Assembly (NCBI GenBank): GCA_903813345.2
Contig: CAIIXF020000161.1
Span: forward strand, 1-25,000
DNA from: Owenia fusiformis
Lineage: Eukaryota > Annelida > Polychaeta > Sabellida > Oweniidae
Length of the DNA: 25,000 bases
Reading direction: 5' to 3'
The translations under genes were made by a program, and so were the position numbers. Below are positions 10,437 to 19,366 of this stretch, in pieces. The notes under the pieces were generated by a model. It was not told the DNA's origin. It did no database searches and worked only from the letters and a program-made list of their open reading frames with translations. The stretch's first letter is position 1. The number at the start of each line of letters is the position of its first letter.

Positions 10437-11175
10437 TAGCAAATATCATAAAATAACACACATAAGAAAGGCCACCATTTTCAAAATGGTTGCTCACTAG
10501 CCAAGTTGTCATCAGAAGAAGTAATTTGCTTTTAAGTAGCCACATATAAAATTTTTAAAAAATCACACACACGTACACGTAAATGGTGGCCATTTTTTAA
10601 AATGGCTGCCTACTACCCAAAATGTCATCAGACAGTATGCAATGCTTATGAGTATTCACATATCAAATATGAACAAAATCGCTCTATACCTTTTTGAGTT
10701 ATAAAAAAAATGTAAAATAACACACATAAAAATGGTGGCCATTTTCCAAAATGGCCGACTACTCCCCAAAGTGTTATTATACAATGTGCCATGCTTAAAA
10801 GTATTCATATATCAAATATGATCAAAATTACTCCACTACTTTTCGAGTTATGGTAAAAAATGTAAAAATGACAGCCATTTTTTAAAATGGCCACCTACTA
10901 CCCCAAGTGTCATAAGACAGTGTGCAAGGCTCATGAGTATTCACATATCAAATATGAACAAAATCGCTCCACTACTTTTCAAGTTATAGTAAAAACATAA
11001 AAATTATTGCCATTTTTCAAAATGGCCACCTACTACCCAAAATGTCATTAGACATTGTGCCATGCTTAAAGTATTCACATACCAAATATGAACAAAATTG
11101 CTCCACTACTTTTCAAGTTACAGCAAAAATCGTAAAATGACGTGCAAAGGCAGCCATTTTTCAAGATGGCTGCCA
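10437..11175. repeat. Six degenerate tandem units of about 135-150 bp
   Basis: Palindromic cores of the form GCCATTTTNNAAAATGGC lie near 10474, 10589, 10738, 10874, 11009 and 11153, giving spacings of about 115, 149, 136, 135 and 144 bp. Between cores the units share atcaaatatgaacaaaat, gctccactacttttcgagtt and a gtaaaa(at)aacac word. The third to fifth units are the most alike. No coding frame runs through them. Related core words occur again near 15465 and 15838, so the sequence is also dispersed. Confidence 0.85.
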
Positions 11176-11224
11176 TAAATTTCTTCTATATTTTCATTTC
11201 TAGTCCTAGATAACTTTTTTACAT

Positions 11225-11330
11225 TAAAAACGAACGGTATTTGAGTTATTGCCTGGACAGATGGACAGACAGACAAAGGCGTTCCCTATATCCCTCCGAA
11301 CTTCGTCCGATGGGATAATGATCAATATAC
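11225..11330. repeat. Dispersed repeat with GACAGATGG/GACA tail
   Basis: A block reading tttgagttattgcctggaca, then GATGG and GACA repeats and ccctccgaacttcgtccgat, lies between the tandem array and the mariner-type MITE. Its first half recurs near 2340, and the GACAGATGGACAGACAGACA part recurs near 15592. I recall similar tails as abundant in mollusc-like genomes; this was not searched. Confidence 0.6.
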
Positions 11331-11332
11331 TA

Positions 11333-11529
11333 CAAGGGTTGTTCAAAAAGTTTTGCACATATATATATAATTGTGAAAATAACGGACCAATCTTGTTCAT
11401 AGTTGGTATGTACATGTATGTGCTTGTAAGAATGGTAATACTATATCTGTATGAAATTTCACATAAAGATGATAAAATCTCTTCTCTTGAGAAGCTTTCT
11501 GTAAAACTTTTCGAATGACCCAACCCTTG
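11333..11529. mobile_element. 197-bp mariner-type MITE with TA target duplication
   Basis: The left end caagggttgttcaaaaagtt and the reverse complement of the right end (caagggttgggtcattcgaa, then aagtttt) align as imperfect terminal inverted repeats. Each end is flanked by TA (11331-11332 and 11530-11531). The 'TTCRAAAAGTTTT' wording is like mariner termini. About 90-residue ORFs run on both strands, but they have no transposase motifs and I treat them as chance. Confidence 0.8.
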
Positions 11530-11531
11530 TA

Positions 11532-12335
11532 TATTAAAACATTTTCCAGTGTTTTGCTAAATATGGAAATTATTGGATATAGTTATAGCTACCATATCAA
11601 GATAAAAATGGTCTGGCCAGGAATGACCCTTTAAATAAATTGACGGATTTGCTGTAAAAGTCAGACAGAGCATATACAAGCTAGCAGTAATGATATTGAT
11701 ACAGATCAATAGATACACATCCAAAACCTTCACTGATAATTAAAAATTAGTTTTCCCTATCATAGTAAAGGAGGATTAGAGCTATTTGAAAATAGATTTT
11801 GGCATCATGGAGAGCAAACATCTCACACAGTGAAAGGCTAATGCAGTATATGCAGTTCGCAGTATGCAGTATGTAGGGCAGTTAGCCAGTAAACAAATCC
11901 AAGGCTCTTAATTCAGTATAGCTACATGTATCTCCACAGTGACCTAAAAAGCCTAAAAAGCAATAAACTTGAAGTATTATTTTGGCAAGCATAAACCAAT
12001 TTACAACCACTGGATAGATATTAAAAAAGTTAATATTTGAAGAATAATGGTATGGATTCATGAACAGCTGGTGATCAAGGATAAGAAACTACTGTATTAA
12101 ATTAGAGGAGACTTCATTCATCAGTATATGATCTATGACCATCATATGAAATGCAGGTGGTATTATATCAATGAGTTAACACTGACTGTAAGCTATACAT
12201 TTACAAATCTGCAAGCCCAAAGTTGAACTCTTTATAATTGTTCAGACACTGGATATACGACACAAATAAAACTTCAATGCGCTTTGATAGGACCCTGATT
12301 TTTTTAATTAACACTTAATTCAGTTATTCTGTGTT
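11532..12335. other. Non-coding region upstream of the HAD-like gene
   Basis: No supported gene is present. A small gcagtat tandem lies at about 11842-11873. The final 130 bp before the ATG at 12336 must hold the promoter or 5' UTR of the next gene, but no clear TATA, initiator or acceptor site stands out. Confidence 0.4.
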
Positions 12336-13397
12336 ATGAGTAAAGAGAAAATGGACAGTAAGCTGATCTTGCACCTTGATGTTTTTGGCACTATTGTTCC
12401 TTTTGAGTCATCCAGGACAATTGAAGAGAACTTGAACATATTTTTTTCTGGCCTCTACTGGGGTGAGAGAACACCTGATGGTGAATGGAAAGAAATTAGC
12501 GAAGCATTATTGTTAAAACCTCCGCATAAAGACAGCATCTCCTATTACAAGTACCATGAAGAGATACAATGGAGAGAGCACAAATCAAGAGAATTGTTTC
12601 TACAACAAATGATGGAATTCACAAATACTGAGATTGGGAAGAAATTTAAACCTAATCTTGATGATGCAATGCAACTTTTGAAAGTGGATGAAAGTGGATG
12701 TGAAGAATTAAAAAACCTGATACAATTCTCTGATGGAGATCAAAAACATCATTTTTTTCTTCCTGCATTCGCAGAACTATTACGCCATCTATCTAGCCAA
12801 AATAGGCCTTGGGCCATCATATTGAGATGCTACAGCAGATCAAAGTCAGTCATGCAAGACTTGCTTCAAAGACTTGAAACACTGACTAAAACAATTCCTA
12901 CTTCTCAAACCAAGGAAACCATACATGTGAACCCTGCGATAAATGAGATAGCCCGAGCAGATGAAAATATCACGCTAAAACTAAAATCAAATGATCAATG
13001 GATGGAATATCACAAAGATGATGCTATATACGATGCTCTGTCTGAATTGACAGGGATCACAGGCATTACTGATGATTACCCATACTGGCGTGCAAAGAAT
13101 TTTCATCACACAGCAGGGAAGCCATTTTGGATTGACAAGAATGACAAGAATCATACCCATATATTTTTTGATGATAACTTTAGGTCATCATTAGAAGATC
13201 ACATTATAAATCTGAGACTACGAGAAAACTCAAATGAGAGCTTCAAAAGTGTTTCAAATGAAATAATCACAAAGTATGAAGACATCTTTTTGGTCCAAAA
13301 TAATTTGATGTCTGCGATAAGTAATGTACATTATTTTGTTGATGAAGTGAAAACTTGTGAGGATAATTTAAGTTCACAGAATGACAGCATAAGTTAG
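12336..13397 (+). CDS. Intronless gene for a divergent HAD-like protein
   Basis: The 353-residue ORF is far longer than chance in this AT-rich DNA and has a normal soluble-protein composition. Residues 10-20 (LILHLDVFGTI) look like HAD motif I, with the usual second Asp replaced by Phe (D15-V-F-G-T19). Residues 276-281 (IFFDDN) look like motif IV with a paired Asp. Between them, W159-AIILRCYS resembles the hydrophobic strand leading to motif II, but the usual Ser/Thr position is not clear. Loss of the general acid/base Asp suggests altered or absent phosphatase activity. No signal peptide or membrane segment is seen, so a cytosolic location is likely. ATG 12336 is the first in frame; a second ATG follows five codons later. 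AATAAA lies 27 bases after the stop. The fold call is moderate and the substrate is unknown. Confidence 0.75.
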   Translation: MSKEKMDSKLILHLDVFGTIVPFESSRTIEENLNIFFSGLYWGERTPDGEWKEISEALLLKPPHKDSISYYKYHEEIQWREHKSRELFLQQMMEFTNTEIGKKFKPNLDDAMQLLKVDESGCEELKNLIQFSDGDQKHHFFLPAFAELLRHLSSQNRPWAIILRCYSRSKSVMQDLLQRLETLTKTIPTSQTKETIHVNPAINEIARADENITLKLKSNDQWMEYHKDDAIYDALSELTGITGITDDYPYWRAKNFHHTAGKPFWIDKNDKNHTHIFFDDNFRSSLEDHIINLRLRENSNESFKSVSNEIITKYEDIFLVQNNLMSAISNVHYFVDEVKTCEDNLSSQNDSIS

Positions 13398-13423
13398 AAT
13401 TGCTAAAATACTAAATAGAATCA

Positions 13424-13429
13424 AATAAA
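13424..13429 (+). terminator. Poly(A) signal AATAAA of the HAD-like gene
   Basis: An exact hexamer lies 27 nt past the stop codon, which would give a very short 3' UTR. Confidence 0.55.
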
Positions 13430-14298
13430 AGTGTTATCAAAGCCAGTACTTTACCAATATCAAAAACGTGTATTACACATACTTTAAAAATTAATATTAA
13501 AACTTGGTGACATTAGGGAGTATTTCAAAAGATCTATGTTGGAAAATTAACTGTATTTGAACAGCAATGGAGGGGGTCATTAGCCTTAAAAGTTGTCTAT
13601 CCGACATTGTTCCAGGTAATTTTATTAGTGCATGTTTTTTCGTTCAGTCCAGTAAAACGTGAACACAGTGAAGAAAATTATACTAAAAATGAACTTCTAG
13701 AGGCCTATCTATGTCAATTCAAGTAACAAATATACGTACATTTCAATGTCAATAGGGTCTGGTCCAGTTCTAAAAACACGGAAGTCAGCAAGATTGTATT
13801 GCATATCAACAAATCTCAAACACAGTTATGAGAGGGAAGGGAGGGGGTCACAGATTAACTGTTCAAATAAAGTAGCAATCCAATCCTACATTGCACTTTT
13901 GAGATGCTCCCTTACAGCATTTTCACTTGACAACTTAGAATTCCATATTATTACTACTAAACTTTAATTGAAACACTTACTAGACTGCCTTGACATTTAT
14001 CCAGAATGCCAAAAAACTGATCAATTGTGAAGTGGCAAAAGATACTAAAGGTGTTCCACTAGTACACAGGTTGTATTGAAATAGTAAACCAACTGCTCAA
14101 AAAATGTATGGCATTATTTCACCTTTTATTTTTTTGTTTGTTATTACTTGCCTTATCTTGATTTGTACATCATTTATATCATGGGTAACAGACTGCATAT
14201 ATCCAATATTCTATTAAATATCAAATTTAAATGAAATTTACGAACACATACATATAAAAAAGTGTTTGCAGAAAAAAAATTTAAAAGCCAATTTTAAG
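13430..14298. other. Non-coding spacer with a stray repeat fragment
   Basis: There is no supported ORF. The stretch 13984-14022 (ctgccttgacatttatccag and on through aatgccaaaaaactgatca) is nearly identical to the start of each 162-bp unit at 15681 and 15843, so it is a detached partial copy of that repeat. Confidence 0.6.
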
Positions 14299-14304
14299 TT
14301 TATT
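14299..14304 (-). terminator. Candidate poly(A) signal for VMA21
   Basis: TTTATT on the plus strand is AATAAA on the minus strand, about 500 nt beyond the VMA21 stop. It is the first exact hexamer I found in that direction. Use of it is inferred. Confidence 0.3.
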
Positions 14305-14800
14305 GTTGAGTAGCTTTTAGGTACGCAAATGTTCTGTATGGACTCTCCGGTTAAAAGTGATTCACTAAACCAGCTGTAATATGTCCAACTTAGCATCTCC
14401 CATTGAAGTGAATCATTATTAATATTCATTGGTAATTAGATACAGAGTCCCACAAACATGTATCATGGTTATATAATATACTATCATCACTGTTAATATT
14501 TTCATCCAATGCTCCATAAAATTAAAAGGGAATCAAGTTTCAACATTTTCTCTCATAACAGGGACCACTTTAAGGATTTATCCAATCATCTATAATGCAG
14601 ACAGGTGTATCACATGATGAACATTGTGTATGTTTTTATCCACAATATTTACATAACTGGAATATTTACAGCTTTATAGTTACTGTAAAGATGTCATTAT
14701 TTACATCTACTAATAATTGTCCATTATATGTACAGCAATATTTATACATCCACATCATATAGCTCTTCTTAAATAGATGTCACTGAGAATTTAAAATCAT

Positions 14801-15073
14801 CTAGTCTTGTTTCACGTCATATTTGGCATCTTCTCTGAATGCTTTAACCACGAACATAATAAGCACTATATGAACTGCTACTATGGCAACAATAGCTGCA
14901 TAGAAATAACTGGCGGAACTGTCATATCCAAGGAAACCTTCGAATAAGAGAGACTTTGAGATGAAGTACGAAGAGATAGGTATAATGAGCACCATTAGAC
15001 TGTATGTTACGAGTGCTTGTATCGCTGACCCTGAATTATCCTGTACTTGGCCTGGTAATCCACGTCTATCCAT
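14801..15073 (-). CDS. VMA21: VMA21, V-ATPase assembly chaperone of the ER membrane
   Basis: This 90-residue protein is the VMA21 family: a short soluble N-terminus, a first membrane helix (about 18-38, ending in PISSYF), a loop with KSLLFEGFLG, then the family's hallmark YFYAAIVAIVAVHIVLIMFV as second helix (about 56-78), and a polar tail ending KQD. VMA21 escorts assembly of the V0 sector of the proton-pumping V-ATPase in the endoplasmic reticulum; the human protein also ends in KQD. The length is close to that of the family (about 100). An in-frame TGA six bases before the ATG fixes the start. Thirteen bases upstream of the ATG is a strong acceptor (ttgtatttttcag|GAC), so the transcript probably has a spliced 5' untranslated exon, while the whole coding part is in one exon. 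No other V-ATPase gene is nearby. Confidence 0.95.
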   Translation of the reverse strand: MDRRGLPGQVQDNSGSAIQALVTYSLMVLIIPISSYFISKSLLFEGFLGYDSSASYFYAAIVAIVAVHIVLIMFVVKAFREDAKYDVKQD

Positions 15074-15086
15074 GACTCAGTATGTC
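15074..15086 (-). other. 5' UTR part of the VMA21 coding exon, after a splice acceptor
   Basis: On the minus strand tttgtatttttcag ends at 15087 and the exon would begin at 15086. The pyrimidine-rich run and AG are a good acceptor. A matching donor is not certain; one candidate is CATAAG|gtatgt with the exon ending at 19495. Confidence 0.6.
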
Positions 15087-15099
15087 CTGAAAAATACAA

Positions 15100-15680
15100 A
15101 GATAGTTAACATGAGTTTCAAAATAGCTTATTTGGTTACACATTTTTCAAATACAAACACTATAGTATGTCTTTTTACACTAATCCCCTATTGAATGCGT
15201 GATGATAAAATTATATTCAGCTTGCATCTCTTCTACGTGGCGGCAGATTAAAGTGAGAAGTGTAACAAAATATGACCTGATGAAAAGATGCATATAAAGC
15301 GTAAGCATTTGGACTTGTCATGATAATGATCAATCCTTGGCAGAAACTCCATAAGGATAGGAAAGGGGAGAAGTATTAGTTAAAGAATAGTACCGTGGGT
15401 ACTGCGCTCACATGGGAAGGTTTCAATATTCTTATATTTTACAGTAGGAGCTAAAAATGACTAAAATGGCCACCATTTTGAAAGAAGGCAAACTTTTGAG
15501 ATGCCACTTCTTATAAAACAATTGCTGACCATTTTAAAAGTAAAACCATTCCAATTGTCATGGAGGATTTCGAAATAGCTACCAAAGTGTTGACAGATGG
15601 ACAGACAGACAGACAAGTGGGTGATGACAATGGCTCACCATATAAGCTAACAAGAACACAACAAAATGTCCCCACCAATG
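15100..15680. other. Intronic or intergenic DNA with dispersed repeat pieces
   Basis: No gene is supported. aaaatggccaccattttgaaa (about 15463) resembles the core of the 10437-11175 array. At 15590-15617 a tgacagatggacagacagac run occurs, shared with 11255. Confidence 0.5.
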
Positions 15681-16030
15681 GCCGCCTTAACATTTATCCA
15701 GAATGCCAAAAAACTGATCAGATCTAGATTTTCATACTAAGCATCATCCATGAAAATTTGAAATTGATGTACCAAACGGTTCACTTGGAAATGTGTAGAC
15801 AAGACTTTACAGAAAAGATTTTAGGACATAAAATCCAAAATGGCTGCCTTGACATTTACCCAGAACGCCAAAAAAACTAATCAGATCTAGATTCTCAAAC
15901 TAAGAATCATCCCTGAAATTTTAAAATTGATCTACCAAACGGTTCACCTGAAAACGCGCAGACAACACTTTACAGACAAGATTTTAGGACGGAAAAATCC
16001 AAAATGGCCAACAATAAAAAAGTGATTATG
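15681..16030. repeat. 162-bp tandem repeat, two full units and a partial third
   Basis: Units start at gccgcct (15681) and gctgcct (15843); a third start (ggccaac) at about 16005 quickly diverges. The units share catttaycc.agaaygccaa, ctratcagatctagatt, a gaatcatcc..gaaa block, ctaccaaacggttcac and cagacaagattttaggac. An extra fragment of the unit start lies at 13984-14022. No coding frame is shared by the units. Confidence 0.85.
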
Positions 16031-16214
16031 AGTTTTTGCTCATTTCCTTTTACAAAATTATCACTGTTAAATTAATTAACAATAACATAGGCTTTTACAA
16101 CAAAGTACACCTGAAATTATCTATAAAGCTGCTAAATACGTAGTTAAAGTATGAAAACTCAAAAACACCACTCAATATGATACAAAGTATTAACGCGCAC
16201 TAACTTTTCTTAAG

Positions 16215-16545
16215 ACTTTTCTTAGGCCATAGGCATAGGGGGGGAGGGGAAGGTGTAAATTTTTTCGAAACAAATGCGTGATATATACACATATTTTGTA
16301 CTACAAAATGCGTGACATAATCACGTGCAAAGCCTGAACGGAATGCGTTCGCTTTTTTCGCTGTTCGGTATTTTACCGTATCGGCATTTCACAAAAAACG
16401 CTTTTTAAAAACATCAACAAAATGTGTGATTTGCGTGAAATTTGATCATACACGCTAAATTAATGCGTGATTTCAATTTTTCCAGCAAATGCATGACAAT
16501 CACGCCTAATGCGTGAGGGTTGACAGGGCAGCATCCCCCAGTTAG
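16215..16545. mobile_element. Truncated relative of the GCGTGA-rich MITE at 18644-19189
   Basis: After an A/G-rich start (about 16237-16251) the words atgcgtga, tgcgtgacata, gaacggaatgcgt, cagcaaatgc and finally gttgacaggg appear in the same order and orientation as in the right half of 18644-19189. The left terminal repeat is missing and the right one is altered. I call this a decayed or truncated copy. Confidence 0.65.
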
Positions 16546-16596
16546 TGTGATTGTCCCACATATTTGATCCGAATTTAGCCTATTTGACATGATTGA

Positions 16597-17922
16597 GCAG
16601 AAACACTCATTGGAATAAGCTGCACCCTCAAAACCTTGGTTTGCCTTTATCCAAATCTGCCTTTGAAAAGTGTTATTTTTGGGAGTTTTCAAACCTAGAT
16701 TTAATTGCTTTTATTAGAAGGGTTCCTCATTATCAATACTATATTGTAAGCTTTTGACGCAGACTGACAAAACATAAATTGCCAACACTGGAGAGAATAG
16801 TGCAGAATTGTATTTAAATCAAATATTATCCATATTTATGAATAAAAAAAATATGTTTCACGTCCCTATTCTACTGGTCAAACTTACTTTGTTTTTATAG
16901 CCATTGTACTGATATATTATCTTAGTCAAAATAGGAGAAAGAGTCGAAGGCATGCGAGGCGAATCCTGGAAACCCGGGTTCGGGAAAGCAGGGTTCACTG
17001 TTTGTTTCCGTTGACAACTGTGCGAAACTACATTCATTTTCATACGACAGTGAACAGCAAATTTACAGTCAGACCCGGGTGCATCAATCCCTTATTTAAA
17101 TGTGTATTTCGCGGACCAGGGTTTAAGGCCATTCCAAAATAAATAAGTGTTTAATGAGGCCACGAAATATAAAAGTTCGTTTTATTAGAATCTTATACGT
17201 GTTATTTTGTATCTACCAAGACGTTAAACATATTAGAAAAATTTATGTATTATGATTGGTCTAAAATGTGCAAAGCTAGAAGACCCCTTATATTCGTTCG
17301 TTCTCTATTTTATCTTAGATAATATATCAGTACAACGGCTACTAATGCAAGGAAAAATTGACCAGTAGAGATGAGGAACTTGACACATTTATTTTTATTC
17401 ATAAATGTGGATAATATTTGATTAAAATACGATTCCGAGCTATTACCATTCTCCAGTGTTGACAATTTCTGTTGTGTCAGTCTGGGATAACGAGGAATCC
17501 TTCTAATAAAAGCAATTAAATCCGGGTTTGAAAACTCCTGAAAATAACACGAATGACTCTAATTATGAACAGTTCACATTTTTGCAAAGGCGGATTTGGA
17601 TGACGGCAAACCCGGGTTTTGAGGGCGCGACTTATGGCAACGAGTACTTCTGCAAAATAGAGAATAAACGAGTATAAGGGTCTTCTAGCTTTGCACATTT
17701 TAGACCAATCAAAATAAATAACAATGTTTAACGTCTTGATAGATAGAAAATAGCATATATAAAATTCTAATCAAACAAATTTTTATATTTTGTGACCACA
17801 TTAAACACTTTTTTTGTTTTGAATGGCCTTAAACCCTGGTGCACCCTGGTCTGCGAAATGGACATTTAAATAAGGGAATAGAGCACCCGGGTGTGACTGT
17901 AAACCTCCTGTTTACTGTCATA
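16597..17922. mobile_element. Repeat element apparently split by an inverted copy of itself
   Basis: Four blocks and a spacer can be placed: B 16597-16932, C 16933-17041, A 17042-17311, B' 17312-17653, A' 17654-17922. B' is the inverse of B (shared gcttttattagaagg, ccaacactgga, caaatattatcca and gtactgatatattatct) and A' the inverse of A (shared tgcaaagctagaagac on A, the aggccattc and caggg words, and acccgggtgc). A-B' together is one copy on one strand. B plus A' is a second copy on the other strand, interrupted exactly at the B/A' junction. There is no transposase ORF. C (about 109 bp, with acccgggttcggg) has no partner. Confidence 0.7.
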
Positions 17923-18637
17923 TAAACATACTGTAGTGAACATAAGCCCCATGTTATCTAAAGGTTACACCATGGGCTTTCAACGGTTTCACTACATTTT
18001 GAATATTTTTCCCGCTTCAGATTTTTAATCCCAAGATTTGGTCTTATTCCATAACTAAAAAATAAATTCAAAACACATCACAGGGGATCGGGATATAAGT
18101 ATAAATCTTTCGATAGTAACATTTACGAATTTATTGCGAGTTATAATGTCAGTGAATAACGACATCTCAGGGCGGAGCCATGCAGTTTTTTTCTGATTCA
18201 AGATGCCAAACCTAGAGTATTCACTCAGTATATAATACTGAGACAACATTTTTTATGATGGTCTCAGGAATATATATCTTCCCATTATCCGTACATATAA
18301 ATTATGAATGTAGTTTCACACAGGTGTCAATGGAAATAAACAGTGACACATTTGTAACACATCTGTACAGGATTTTCCTACATCAATGTAAATCTCGATC
18401 CACTTGTAATCTTGTTCATGATTCATAGGCCCAGGGCCAGTCGGAGTCAAGGAGTAAGGGCAATCTACAACTGATTTGGTTCGGTTCTGTAACTGATTCG
18501 GTTCATTTCCAGGCATGCGCAAAATAAAAGGTGTTTCCCATGATAGCTTTCGATAAGTACATCCTTCCTGGGATCCTTCCATTAGTTCAGTCATCATCAT
18601 CCATGCTGTGAACAGTATGAATGAGGATCATCCTTAC
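17923..18637. other. No supported gene; one weak minus-strand ORF
   Basis: A 94-residue minus-strand ORF (18316-18600) looks only weakly protein-like. Part of it (about 18461-18495) is an inverted match to about 20697-20730 (gaatcagttgtagatta), which points to a dispersed repeat. A small palindrome (ctcagtat / atactgag) lies at 18224-18242. Confidence 0.4.
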
Positions 18638-18643
18638 ATGTAC

Positions 18644-18847
18644 CAGGCCTGTCAACTTGGGAACACCTAACATGAGTGACTTGGAAATGTTGAACACCTC
18701 CCCTCAAAATGTGGACACCTTGGTCCAAATCTGGACACCTTGATCCAAATTTTGAACACCTTGGTTTAAATTTTATTACATCTTGCCAAATTTTGAACAC
18801 CTCAAATTTTTCGCGCTCGCTACGCTCGCTTTTCAAACATCCGTCAA

Positions 18848-18911
<64 letters not shown>

Positions 18912-19189
18912 GGGGGGGTAGGTACGAAATATTTTGAACGGAATGCGTGACATATACGTAATTCGCGTGAAAAGTCCGAACGAAATGCGTACATTTTTTT
19001 CCCGCGTTCGTATTTTTGTAGACGATCTTTTTTAGAAATTTTTCTACAGATATATTTTTGCTTGACAATGACCAGGTAAAATGCGTATTTGCGTGACATT
19101 TTCTGTCACGCAAAAATAACTGGCGTGACTTCAAATTCTTCAGCAAATGCGTGACAAATACGCAAATTGCGGGACAGTTGACAGGCCTG
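18644..19189. mobile_element. 546-bp MITE with perfect 13-bp TIRs and 6-bp target duplication
   Basis: CAGGCCTGTCAAC at 18644-18656 is the exact reverse complement of 19177-19189, and ATGTAC directly flanks both ends (18638-18643 and 19190-19195). Inside, left to right: a degenerate tandem of about 21 bp (tggacaccttggtccaaat and variants, about 18712-18805), a tcgcgctcgctacgctcgc block, a run of 62 G, and a half with repeated atgcgtga words. There is no transposase, so it is non-autonomous. Perfect termini suggest it is younger than the other elements here. I cannot assign a superfamily from a 6-bp duplication alone. Confidence 0.85.
18849..18910 (+). repeat. Uninterrupted run of 62 G
   Basis: Every base from 18849 to 18910 is G, followed by T and seven more G. 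It gives false long proline or glycine ORFs on both strands. It could fold into G-quadruplexes or could be a sequencing or assembly artefact. Confidence 0.95.
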
Positions 19190-19305
19190 ATGTACACCCA
19201 TGATCCTAGGTAGTTGCTTCAAATCTAGAACCATCCATTCACTTTTACACTGGACCTTTACATTTAAAATCAAAACTGGTCATATTTATTTGTAGTCCAA
19301 CAACA

Positions 19306-19366
19306 TTAGACCTAGCCTGGGCCTCGTTTCTTATCTGACATGTCTTATGGCCCCGGCTAGGTCTAA
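19306..19366. repeat. Hairpin with 18-bp arms
   Basis: ttagacctagcctgggcc (19306-19323) pairs with ggccccggctaggtctaa (19349-19366) with one mismatch, with a 25-nt loop between them. It is GC-rich against an AT-rich background. No transcript or element context is evident. Confidence 0.7.

Noticed and set aside
11224-11523. About 90-100-residue ORFs on both strands over the mariner-type MITE
   Set aside because: No transposase motif; the element is 197 bp with clear ends, so the frames are chance.
18316-18600. 94-residue minus-strand ORF as a gene or exon
   Set aside because: No recognised domain, part of it is a dispersed word also found near 20700, and there is no matching exon; the composition alone is not enough.
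18597-18953. Long ORFs with poly-proline or poly-glycine on both strands around 18840-19200
   Set aside because: They are translations of the 62-G homopolymer inside a MITE; the flanking residues show no domain or start context.
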